IMG/VR virus record: IMGVR_UViG_3300030099_001336
Span: 1 to 24,269 of that record
Length of the DNA: 24,269 nucleotides
Strand: one strand, 5' to 3'
Source of the DNA: a virus
Part shown: one piece after another, positions 1 through 5,699 of the stretch
Numbering within the stretch: position 1 is the first letter of the stretch
Layout of the letters: every line of letters starts with the position of its first letter
The notes under the pieces: generated by a model
The model's input: only the letters and a program-made list of their open reading frames with translations
Databases searched by the model: none
What the model was told of the DNA's origin: nothing
Program-made: the position numbers and the translations under genes

Positions 1-29
1 TTAAGAGTTATATCAACAAAAAATCATAA
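1..29 (+). CDS. 3' end of an upstream gene (partial)
   Basis: The third frame is open from the window edge and ends at TAA 27-29, whose last base is the A of the next gene's ATG (TAATG). The same one-base junction recurs many times in this window, so this is probably the tail of the preceding gene, ending KSYINKKS. The first frame is also open, to a TGA at 46-48, so the choice of frame is an inference. Nothing can be said about function. Confidence 0.35.
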
Positions 30-847
30 TGAAAAATTGTCCAGTTGACATAGAAGGTTTGTACGAAGGCTATATTGCCCGTAAAAACGAAGAAAACTAC
101 AAAGAACGATACGAGGGTAGGGAAAGGTATTATCATGGCTCTGGTGCGGGTTCTTGCTCACGTAAGCTGTATTTTGAATCTGTAGACCAAGTAGATGCTA
201 CTAATTTTACAGATGAAAGAATAAATCGCTTACTACGTTTAGGAACGATTGTTCATGATGACTTACAAATCGCTTTAAAAGATATGGTAGTTTCCGATAC
301 TATATATAGTAATACTATAGATAGTAATACTATATATTGTAAAGAAAAAGAAATACATAATTTACAAAAAGAAAGTTTTGATTTTCATATTGAAAAAGAA
401 GTTATCCTAGCAGACTTAAATGTCCGAGGTTTTTATGACCTCGTTGCGGTGTCTAGGACTACTGGCAAAGTTTTTCTTATAGACTTTAAAACCATGGCGA
501 GTTACGCGTGGTCTCGTAAGTTTGGATATAAGAATCCAGACCCCAACGCTACGAAGCATCAAGAGATTCAGCTTGGAACTTATGGCTTGGCGGTTGAGAA
601 AGAATTTGGTAGATTAGATGGGATGTATTTGTACTACTACAAGAAAGATGACTCACGTATGAGATGTGTGAGTGTCGGTCTTCATATGCTAAAAAGTGCA
701 TATAATTTTTGGGTAAATGTAAACAAAGAACATGAAAAAGGATTGCCTCAATTTAGGCAAGGTATCTCTCCAGTAGAAGACTGGAATTGCAGTTATTGCA
801 AGTATCTTGACCATTGCAATCCTCCATTTCACAAAAGAAAAAAGTGA
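29..847 (+). CDS. Cas4/RecB-type PD-(D/E)XK nuclease with Fe-S cysteines
   Basis: A 272-residue protein with the hallmarks of the Cas4/AddB-like exonuclease family. His76 (RLGTIVHDDLQ) is followed by Asp137 (GFYDLV), Asp152-x-Lys154 (FLIDFKT) and Gln181/Tyr185 (QLGTY) of the PD-(D/E)XK core. Cys43 together with Cys254, Cys257 and Cys263 (CSYCKYLDHC) matches the four-cysteine arrangement that holds a 4Fe-4S cluster in Cas4. Such enzymes resect DNA ends to expose single strands. The annealing protein and SSB encoded just downstream fit that role, making this the likely nuclease half of a phage recombination pair. There is no cas1 or cas2 nearby, so a CRISPR role is not suggested. The start follows an in-frame stop at 2-4 and overlaps the stop of the upstream gene; no clear SD is visible. 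An in-frame pentapeptide repeat (residues 91-105) sits between the His and Asp motifs. Confidence 0.85.
   Translation: MKNCPVDIEGLYEGYIARKNEENYKERYEGRERYYHGSGAGSCSRKLYFESVDQVDATNFTDERINRLLRLGTIVHDDLQIALKDMVVSDTIYSNTIDSNTIYCKEKEIHNLQKESFDFHIEKEVILADLNVRGFYDLVAVSRTTGKVFLIDFKTMASYAWSRKFGYKNPDPNATKHQEIQLGTYGLAVEKEFGRLDGMYLYYYKKDDSRMRCVSVGLHMLKSAYNFWVNVNKEHEKGLPQFRQGISPVEDWNCSYCKYLDHCNPPFHKRKK
299..343 (+). repeat. 15-bp in-frame tandem repeat inside the nuclease gene
   Basis: Three imperfect 15-base units encode TIYSN, TIDSN and TIYCK. Inside them the imperfect inverted motif ATAGTAATACTAT occurs twice (306-318 and 321-333), each copy symmetric around a central base. The repeat sits in a loop of the nuclease between conserved motifs, so replication slippage could change its copy number without breaking the frame. 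Confidence 0.7.
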
Positions 848-855
848 TTCATACC

Positions 856-1614
856 ATGATGCAATGCACAAGATGCAAAAAAAATAAATCGTTAGATGAA
901 TTTTACAAAAGAAAACAAAATAAATGCGGATACAGAAAGCCTTGTATCGAATGTCATAAAGAAGCATCTAAAAAGTATAGAGAAAATAATAAAGATAAAA
1001 TTGATGCATATACATTGAAAAATAAAATTAAAATACAAAAATATGCTAAAGAATGGTATGAAAACAATAAAGATAGAGTCAATCAAGTAAATAAAGAATG
1101 GAAAGAAAAAAATAAAGAGAAAGTTAAAGGTTATCGTAAGAAGTATTATTATAACAATATTGATAAGATTAAAAGTTACAGATTAGAAAATTTAGAAAAA
1201 ACAAAAGAATATAGAAAAAAATATAGAAAAGAAAATTTAGATAAAATAAAAAAGCACCTGCAAGAATATTATATTAAAAACAAAAAAGACATTCTAAAAA
1301 GAAACAAACAACATTATAATGATAATAAAAAAAATATACTAGAAAAGCAAAAAAAATACTATCAAGAAAATAAAGAAAAAGTATATGAATCTAATAAAAA
1401 ATGGAAAGAAAAAAATAAAGACTATTTAAAAAAATGGTATCAAGAATATAAAAAGTACAATAGAGAGAATTTAACTGATGTTTATATTAGAGGAATTCTT
1501 ACTAGTGATGGAGATTTAAAATCAAAAGATATACCTCAAATACTTATTGATGCTAAAAGAAATTTTATAAAACTAAAACAAGTAGTGAAAGGAGATGATA
1601 AACATGAAAAATAA
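856..1614 (+). CDS. Lysine-rich repeat protein with N-terminal CxxC...CxxC zinc motif
   Basis: About 252 residues. The N-terminus carries Cys4-x2-Cys7 and Cys30-x2-Cys33, a likely zinc ribbon (numbered from the ATG at 856; ATG 859 is equally possible). Then comes a run of about nine Lys/Tyr/Asn-rich units with a period near 15 residues (KEWKEKNKEKVKGYR, KKYRKENLDKIKKHL, QEYYIKNKKDILKRN and similar), predicted to be long, highly basic helices. The C-terminus (about the last 50 residues, ENLTDVYIRGILT...DIPQILIDAKRNFIKLKQ) looks like a separate small helical domain. Similar zinc-motif plus KxxYxxNKxK arrays occur in phage HNH-type proteins, but I see no HNH active site here. Nucleic-acid binding is inferred from the charge and zinc motif. 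An upstream in-frame ATG at 814 would overlap the nuclease gene and lacks an SD. The overlap with the next gene is 11 bases. Confidence 0.75.
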   Translation: MMQCTRCKKNKSLDEFYKRKQNKCGYRKPCIECHKEASKKYRENNKDKIDAYTLKNKIKIQKYAKEWYENNKDRVNQVNKEWKEKNKEKVKGYRKKYYYNNIDKIKSYRLENLEKTKEYRKKYRKENLDKIKKHLQEYYIKNKKDILKRNKQHYNDNKKNILEKQKKYYQENKEKVYESNKKWKEKNKDYLKKWYQEYKKYNRENLTDVYIRGILTSDGDLKSKDIPQILIDAKRNFIKLKQVVKGDDKHEK

Positions 1615-1870
1615 TAAACGTCAAATGGGGGATTTTAAAGACTTTGAAGAAATGGTAAAAGCACATAGAGGGGTGCTGAAGTCTTTAATTGATGGTGATG
1701 GATATTTTAGGAGGAATGAAGCTGTAGAAATCAACAATGGTTTTGGGAAGCAACTAAGCTATTTAAAGCTCAAGCTTGAGGCGTATAAAATGTTGCGAGA
1801 AACTCCTACAAAAGAAGAATTATTTTTATCATCTAAAAAAGAAGTAAAGGAGAATAGAGATGGCAAATAA
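1604..1870 (+). CDS. Small phage protein of unknown function (88 aa)
   Basis: ATG 1604 is chosen over the in-frame ATG at 1595 because GGAG at 1591-1594 lies nine bases before 1604 but touches 1595. The product is mostly helical and has a patch, NGFGKQLSYLKLKLEAYK, that resembles small helical-hairpin proteins common in phage replication modules (N..GK....K..LE). No catalytic motif is visible. It overlaps the lysine-rich gene by 11 bases and the annealing-protein gene by 11 bases, so it is part of a coupled operon. A regulatory or accessory role in recombination is possible only by position. Confidence 0.75.
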   Translation: MKNNKRQMGDFKDFEEMVKAHRGVLKSLIDGDGYFRRNEAVEINNGFGKQLSYLKLKLEAYKMLRETPTKEELFLSSKKEVKENRDGK

Positions 1871-2444
1871 AAAAAATAATACATTTAGCACACTTAATCA
1901 AATTAACGTGTCTAAATATGTAGAAAAGAAAGGTAACTTTAATTACTTGAGTTGGAGTTTTGCCGTTCAAGAACTATTAAAGGTTTGCTCTAATGCAACA
2001 TGGGATGTACATACTTTCAAAACACCAGAAGGTATAGAACAACCATATATGCGAACAGAAACTGGTTACTTTGTACAAGTTACAGTCGACGTTGATGGAG
2101 TTAAAAGAACTCAAGTTCACCCAGTATTAGACAATAGGAACAGCCCTATAATGAAGCCTAATGCGTTTCATATTAACACATCAATTCAAAGGTGTTTAGC
2201 TAAGGCTATTGCACTTCATGGTCTTGGTCTGTATATTTTTGCGGGAGAGGATTTACCAGAGGCTGACCCGATTACTGCTAAACAAGCTGAAGAATTAAAT
2301 GCTTTAGCAGATAAGATAAAGGATAAAAAATTGAGAGATGGTGTGTATAACGCTGTATCTCAAGGCAAAGTTGACGCAAGTAACTTTGAAGCATGTAAAG
2401 AACAATGTAATAAAATAATAATAGAGGAGAAAGAAAATGGCTAA
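1860..2444 (+). CDS. DUF1071 (Sak3-type) single-strand annealing protein
   Basis: A 194-residue protein whose N-terminal two-thirds has the pattern I associate with DUF1071/Sak3 phage recombinases: VSKYVEKKGNFNYLSWSFAVQEL, then a beta-rich stretch (TGYFVQVTVDVDGV), PVLDNRN..I, and the signature NTSIQRCLAKAIALHGLGLYIFAGEDLPE. This family anneals complementary single strands during phage recombination and replication. The C-terminal 55 residues are a helical, mixed-charge tail (ITAKQAEELNALADKIKD...) that may bind a partner. AAAGGAG lies about seven bases before the ATG. Neighbours fit: a Cas4-like nuclease upstream and an SSB downstream, overlapping by 8 bases. Confidence 0.8.
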   Translation: MANKKNNTFSTLNQINVSKYVEKKGNFNYLSWSFAVQELLKVCSNATWDVHTFKTPEGIEQPYMRTETGYFVQVTVDVDGVKRTQVHPVLDNRNSPIMKPNAFHINTSIQRCLAKAIALHGLGLYIFAGEDLPEADPITAKQAEELNALADKIKDKKLRDGVYNAVSQGKVDASNFEACKEQCNKIIIEEKENG

Positions 2445-3072
2445 TTCAAATGACATGTTTGACGACTTGTTAACAAACAAAGAAAGTTTCTTTGTACCGA
2501 CTAGCACTCCAAGCAAAACCTCAGTTGCTCCAAATGTACGAGGCGAGTTTTATGGACACCTAGCTGACGCACAAATGAAAGAAGTTTCTTGGACTAAAGA
2601 CGGAGAGAAGTTTAAAGCAATAGTTTATAATTACTCATTCGTTGTTGATGAAGCAAATAAGTCGCAAAGCTATACATATGCTAGCTATAAAGACTCATCA
2701 GAGCAAGTTGCATCTGGAGAGGATTATATTGGTCGTTCTTACAAGGCTAACGGAGTTTTTAGATTCCTAGAGCCTAGTGAGGGAGATGATTTCAAGTCTA
2801 ATGCATCTGGCAATAAATCTTATTTTAGATTCTGCGAGACGCTAGGCTTGGATATAGAAAAGAAAGTCGCACAAATCGATGGGCAAGATGTAGAAGTTAA
2901 AATCTTACCATCACTTGACCCTTCTCAAATCAACGGAAAACCTGCAATAGCAGTTGTTGATAAAGGTAAACCATATACTACGAAAGATGGTAAAGAAAGG
3001 ACACCATTTGTAGTTAAGTTTATCAAAACATGGGAAGGCGGAGAAGTTAAGAACGATGACATTCCTTTCTAG
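2437..3072 (+). CDS. ssb: Phage single-stranded DNA-binding protein with SSB-type acidic tip
   Basis: A 211-residue protein ending in NDDIPF, nearly identical to the last residues of bacterial SSB (DDDIPF). In bacteria that tip recruits SSB partner proteins such as RecO, RecQ, exonuclease I and primase. The body is beta-rich and could form an OB fold (GEFYGHLADAQMKEVSW, KFKAIVYNYSFVV, ANGVFRFLEP), but the sequence is not an obvious copy of bacterial SSB. Its place after the annealing protein supports the call. AGAGGAG at 2423-2429 precedes the ATG by seven bases. It overlaps the annealing protein by 8 bases and the next small gene by 17 bases. Exact fold and family are uncertain; the tip is what I am sure of. 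Confidence 0.72.
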   Translation: MANSNDMFDDLLTNKESFFVPTSTPSKTSVAPNVRGEFYGHLADAQMKEVSWTKDGEKFKAIVYNYSFVVDEANKSQSYTYASYKDSSEQVASGEDYIGRSYKANGVFRFLEPSEGDDFKSNASGNKSYFRFCETLGLDIEKKVAQIDGQDVEVKILPSLDPSQINGKPAIAVVDKGKPYTTKDGKERTPFVVKFIKTWEGGEVKNDDIPF

Positions 3073-3208
3073 AGATAAGAGGAGACGTGTAGGTCGAGCA
3101 AAAGAGTTTTTAATTAACACTCTTTATGGCTTTGGTCTAAACGGAAGAAAGATATCCAAAATTGTGGGGGTATCGAGAGCTACTGTGTACAGACACATAC
3201 GCAAGTAG
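3056..3208 (+). CDS. 50-residue helix-turn-helix protein
   Basis: An open frame starting at ATG 3056 inside the end of ssb and stopping at TAG 3206-3208. The product is short and basic. Its C-terminal half (GLNGRKISKIVGVSRATVYR) is a clear helix-turn-helix of the Hin/resolvase type: G-x-x-GRKI-xx-I-x-GVSRATVYRHI matches the two helices and the turn glycine. GGAG at 3040-3043 lies 12 bases upstream, and the 17-base overlap with ssb suggests coupled translation. No catalytic recombinase domain is attached, so it may act as a stand-alone DNA-binding regulator. It sits directly before the structured non-coding stretch, which it could control; that link is an inference. Confidence 0.68.
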   Translation: MTFLSRDKRRRVGRAKEFLINTLYGFGLNGRKISKIVGVSRATVYRHIRK

Positions 3209-3241
3209 CATATGGGAGACTCTGCTATCCGCGAGGAAGTA

Positions 3242-3269
3242 GGGAGTGTTTTTTGGGCTCCCTTTATTT
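3242..3269 (+). terminator. Possible intrinsic terminator or attenuator hairpin
   Basis: GGGAGT...GCTCCC forms a 5-6 bp stem with a U-rich loop, followed by TTTATTT. It lies 34 bases after the helix-turn-helix gene stop. The stem is short and the U tract is interrupted, so termination would be weak. It may instead be one arm of the larger structured element. Confidence 0.25.
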
Positions 3270-3352
3270 GCCTAACAGCCCATCCTTTCGCACTCTGGTT
3301 CAGTCTCCCAAGAATTATAGGTAGCATGATGTTACCTCGTCGAAAAGAGAAC

Positions 3353-3370
3353 GGGAGTCTTCGGACTCCC
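3353..3370 (+). promoter_or_regulatory. UUCG-capped hairpin just before a ribosome binding site
   Basis: GGGAGTC-TTCG-GACTCCC is a perfect 7-bp stem with a C(UUCG)G loop, an unusually stable RNA tetraloop. It ends ten bases before the SD AGGAGG (3380-3385) of the 49-residue gene. No U run follows, so it is not a terminator. It may protect a 5' end, block ribosome or nuclease passage, or set SD accessibility. Confidence 0.5.
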
Positions 3371-3388
3371 TGACTCGATAGGAGGAAT

Positions 3389-3538
3389 ATGAAAAAAGAG
3401 TCAAGCCATATACGAAATGTAAGAAAAGTAAAAGAGATTGCTAATGGATGTTGGTGGGTTGAGATGTATCTTATGGATAGATGTGGACTAACAACATCTT
3501 GGAAGACCGTTCAAGGTAGAAAAAGAGAGAGGTTTTAA
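3389..3538 (+). CDS. 49-residue basic protein of unknown function
   Basis: Starts at ATG 3389 after the strong SD AGGAGG (3380-3385), though the spacing is only three bases, which is short. The frame runs to TAA 3536-3538 and the next gene's ATG follows after one base. The product is basic, with VRKVKEIANGCWWVEMYLMD in the middle and VQGRKRERF at the end. It looks like one compact beta-containing unit; no family recognised. The stable UUCG hairpin directly upstream suggests its translation may be controlled by RNA structure. Confidence 0.6.
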   Translation: MKKESSHIRNVRKVKEIANGCWWVEMYLMDRCGLTTSWKTVQGRKRERF

Positions 3539-3539
3539 G

Positions 3540-3866
3540 ATGGTTAAAGCAGAAATGAATGATTTAATGGAGCATATATTTGATGAGGTTACTCGCATCA
3601 GAAATGCGGGGCAGACTGAGTATGCTAGAGATTTAGATAATGTATTTGCAAATTTTGAAAGAGTCGCATCGTTTACGGGTACGACAAGAGAGAAAGCATT
3701 ATTGACCTACATGATTAAGCACGTTGATGGACTATGTGCTTACGCTGATGGTCATAATTCACAACGAGAAGATGTTAGAGGTAGATTGACAGACATCATA
3801 GTTTATGCAATGCTATTCTGGGGAATGGTAGTGGATAATAAAAACAAAGGAGATAGTAATGGGTAG
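3540..3866 (+). CDS. DUF1599-like helical phage protein
   Basis: A 108-residue all-helical protein. The pattern EYARDLDNVFANFERVA (27-43), then YMIKHVDGLCAY (57-68) and REDVRGRLTDIIVYAMLFWG (76-95) resembles phage proteins of the DUF1599 / nucleotide-modification-associated type, which have a conserved YA..D.NAF.NF and a late R..D...Y motif. That family is thought to relate to all-alpha nucleotide pyrophosphatases, but I do not see a full MazG-type EExxE set, so enzymatic activity is unproven. AGAGG at 3528-3532 lies seven bases upstream. It overlaps the next gene by 8 bases. Confidence 0.6.
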   Translation: MVKAEMNDLMEHIFDEVTRIRNAGQTEYARDLDNVFANFERVASFTGTTREKALLTYMIKHVDGLCAYADGHNSQREDVRGRLTDIIVYAMLFWGMVVDNKNKGDSNG

Positions 3867-4059
3867 AGCCATACAAATGGAAAAGGATATTGATATCCTA
3901 AAAAAAGATGTACAAGAGCTAAAAGACATACTTAATGACATTTTAAATGAGGTACAAGAAGATGACAAAAAAGAAATTAAAAAAACCGACACTAAACGAA
4001 GTAAAGCAAGTAGTGGAAAATCTGATACACGACACGACGATAGTAAATCAGAAGGTTGA
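3859..4059 (+). CDS. Small coiled-coil protein (66 aa) with a disordered tail
   Basis: GGAG at 3849-3852 lies six bases before the ATG. Residues 7-35 (EKDIDILKKDVQELKDILND) form a short leucine/isoleucine heptad helix. The C-terminal half is a Lys/Asp/Ser-rich, probably disordered tail encoded where a second gene overlaps in another frame for about 98 bases. The N-terminal part resembles small coiled-coil proteins often seen in phage early operons. The tail may exist only because the overlap lacks a stop in this frame. Function unknown. Confidence 0.6.
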   Translation: MGRAIQMEKDIDILKKDVQELKDILNDILNEVQEDDKKEIKKTDTKRSKASSGKSDTRHDDSKSEG

Positions 4060-4189
4060 TTCTATAGCATTAGTGGTCAATGACTATATAGAATATAAGA
4101 AAGATGAAACTAAGTTTTTGAAGTATTTACAGAAGAAAAAGGAGGCTAAAGATGTTAAGCAAGGAACTACTGATAAAAGTTCTAAGTGA
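3962..4189 (+). CDS. Small basic phage protein of unknown function (75 aa)
   Basis: ATG 3962 is preferred to the in-frame ATG at 3947, because GAGG at 3949-3952 lies nine bases before it. The core LNEVKQVVENLIHDTTIVNQ followed by KVDSIALVVNDYIEYKKDE looks like the small phage proteins with a T(L)xEVxxxIxxLI...xxx.LD.Y.E.KKD pattern. It is probably a helical hairpin with charged ends. It is read in a different frame across the last third to half of the preceding gene and overlaps the next by 38 bases. No function is known to me. Confidence 0.65.
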   Translation: MTKKKLKKPTLNEVKQVVENLIHDTTIVNQKVDSIALVVNDYIEYKKDETKFLKYLQKKKEAKDVKQGTTDKSSK

Positions 4190-4346
4190 GCATAATTGGG
4201 GGATATTCCTCAAGAGTAATCCTTTACAAGAGATGTCTACATCTAATGTTGGTATGATATATAAAATCAACGAAATAGATATAGATAGCGTTGTAAATGA
4301 ATACAATACTATGCTTGATACTTATACCGACAAACCAGAAGAATAA
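4152..4346 (+). CDS. Small acidic protein of unknown function (64 aa)
   Basis: AAGGAGG at 4139-4145 lies six bases before the ATG, one of the best SD sites in the window. The product is acidic, mixed helix and strand (LLIKVLSEHNWGIFLKSNP, then INEIDIDSVVNEYNTML). No family is recognised. It ends 12 bases before the helicase start, so it is the last of four small genes leading into the helicase and may be an accessory or loader-like factor, by position only. Confidence 0.65.
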   Translation: MLSKELLIKVLSEHNWGIFLKSNPLQEMSTSNVGMIYKINEIDIDSVVNEYNTMLDTYTDKPEE

Positions 4347-4358
4347 AGGGAGAAAACA

Positions 4359-5699
4359 ATGAACCAAATTGTAGATGAGTCTACTGAAAATGTAGTCTTA
4401 GGGAGCCTTATCCTCAATCCAGATGAATATAACATGGTCGCACAGTATGTACCAGAGAATGAAGTGTTCTCACAAAAGAAGTCAAAGAAGCTGTGGGAAA
4501 AGATAACAAAGATGCGACAAACAAGCCAGCATATTGATACGCTTACAGTATGTTCATCCATTACTACTGATGACATGAATAGCGGTATTACAAAGAGTTA
4601 TGTTATTGATTGCACGAGCAATGCATGTATGGTAGGTGCTACCGAAGCATATGCACAGAAAATATATGAGAAATATCTTCTGCGAAGAATTGTGCAAGAA
4701 TCTGATAAAATAAAGCATGATGTATTGCACTATGGTACAGATGTATATGAGTTGATTGGAGATGCACATACGCTTATGGGAGAACTTATAAAGGTTAGAC
4801 CAGGCATGAAGTTTAGCATCAATGAGGCGATGGCAGAGACAGTTAAAAGTATGGGTAGCGGTGACAAGAGAATGATACGTACTGGGTATCCTAAGATAGA
4901 TAGCTTCGCAGGTGGTCTTACAAGAGGAGAGATTACGATTGTAGGTGGCAGACCAGGTCATGGTAAAACTACGTTCCTTGTAAATCTACTTGCATCACTT
5001 GTGGGGAAAGGGTTTAAAGTCGCGGTGTTTAATAGAGAGCTACCTAACACAGAGGTGCTTAAAAAATTAATATGTATAGAAGAACCTAAACTAAACTATA
5101 GAGATGTGAGGCGTGGAATATTCTCAGAGAAAACTGTAGAACTTCTGAGACAATCACAGAAAAAGATTACATCTAAGTACAGCGAAGACAAGTTTATTAT
5201 GTTTGATGATGTCAGAGACTTTCCTAAAACTGCATCAGAAGTAAAGAAATTTAAACCCGATGTTATTATAGATGATTATATACAGCTTATAACTCCTTCA
5301 ACAAGACAAGATACAAGACGTCTACAGCTTGAGGAGATTTGCAATGCATATAAATGGCTTGCTAAAGAAAGTAATGCATCTGTAATCCTAGCATCACAAC
5401 TTAACAGGTATTTAGAAACAAGAGGTGGCGAACATAAAAGGCCACAGCTTTCTGACCTTGCAGAGTCTGGAGCAATAGAACAAGTGGCAGAGAACGTATT
5501 CTTTATATATAATCAGTATAAAGTAGACCCTGCTCACGGGAGTCAAAATGAGCTACGTCTTATTGCCAGTAAAGTACGTTATGGTGAGACTGGCGAGGTT
5601 ACGCTTGGTTACCATGGAGACATCTGTACGATATACGATGAACTACCAATACCTGTATATGGAGCAAATTATGCCAAAGAGCAACTCAAAATTAATTAA
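4359..5699 (+). CDS. dnaB: DnaB-type replicative DNA helicase
   Basis: A 446-residue protein with the full DnaB layout. An N-terminal helical domain starts ENVVLGSLILNPDEYN, followed by a linker and the RecA-like ATPase. Walker A is GGRPGHGKTT (196-205), Walker B is DVIIDDYIQL (301-310), the sensor motif is LASQLNR (344-350), DnaB motif 4 is RPQLSDLAESGAIEQVAENV (361-380), and a probable arginine finger lies in KVRYG (405-409). It unwinds duplex DNA as a hexamer at the phage fork. No fused primase is present and no primase or polymerase is visible in this window, so these may lie to the left or come from the host. AAGGGAG precedes the ATG by six bases. It is slightly shorter than most bacterial DnaB proteins, mainly at the ends. 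Confidence 0.95.
   Translation: MNQIVDESTENVVLGSLILNPDEYNMVAQYVPENEVFSQKKSKKLWEKITKMRQTSQHIDTLTVCSSITTDDMNSGITKSYVIDCTSNACMVGATEAYAQKIYEKYLLRRIVQESDKIKHDVLHYGTDVYELIGDAHTLMGELIKVRPGMKFSINEAMAETVKSMGSGDKRMIRTGYPKIDSFAGGLTRGEITIVGGRPGHGKTTFLVNLLASLVGKGFKVAVFNRELPNTEVLKKLICIEEPKLNYRDVRRGIFSEKTVELLRQSQKKITSKYSEDKFIMFDDVRDFPKTASEVKKFKPDVIIDDYIQLITPSTRQDTRRLQLEEICNAYKWLAKESNASVILASQLNRYLETRGGEHKRPQLSDLAESGAIEQVAENVFFIYNQYKVDPAHGSQNELRLIASKVRYGETGEVTLGYHGDICTIYDELPIPVYGANYAKEQLKIN

Larger units (their letters stand above)
3214..3370 (+). ncRNA. Candidate structured RNA element (no known family recognised)
   Basis: A 180-base stretch without a supported gene, visibly more GC-rich than its surroundings and full of complementary blocks. 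GGGAGACT (3214-3221) pairs perfectly with AGTCTCCC (3302-3309), closing a multibranched domain. Inside, CTATCC-GCGA-GGA(AG)TAG forms a stem capped by a GNRA loop (3225-3242). GGGAG/CTCCC (3242-3246/3258-3262) and an AACAG/CTGGTT stem with one bulge (3274-3278/3295-3300) follow. The base at 3242 is shared by two of these stems, so they compete there. AGGTAGC/GTTACCT (3319-3325/3331-3337) and a UUCG-capped stem (3353-3370) lie downstream. The layout resembles a cloverleaf, but no T-loop or 7-base anticodon loop fits, so it is not a normal tRNA. It could be a leader, attenuator or small RNA. Pairings were found by eye. Confidence 0.45.

Noticed and set aside
29-847. CRISPR-associated Cas4 adaptation gene
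   Set aside because: No cas1/cas2 and no repeat-spacer array are present; phage recombination genes surround it instead.
689-1086. Minus-strand open frames opposite the lysine-rich gene
   Set aside because: A-rich codons on the plus strand give long Phe/Ile-rich frames on the other strand by composition; no SD and no protein-like features.
856-1614. Calling the lysine-rich protein an HNH endonuclease
   Set aside because: Only the zinc CxxC pairs and repeats are visible; the His-Asn-His catalytic pattern is not.
3214-3312. tRNA-like cloverleaf with an acceptor-like 7-8 bp stem
   Set aside because: No TTCRANY T-loop next to the closing stem on either strand, and the middle loop is 9-11 bases rather than 7.
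3124-3327. 67-codon minus-strand open frame across the helix-turn-helix gene and the structured region
   Set aside because: It is antisense to a better-supported plus-strand gene and has no SD; the open frame is most easily explained as a shadow of the helix-turn-helix gene and structured DNA.
5548-5670. Longer N-terminus for the RuvC-like protein
   Set aside because: The extension lies inside the helicase gene in another frame, has no SD, and precedes the typical start of the RNase H fold; ATG 5671 has GGAG at good spacing.
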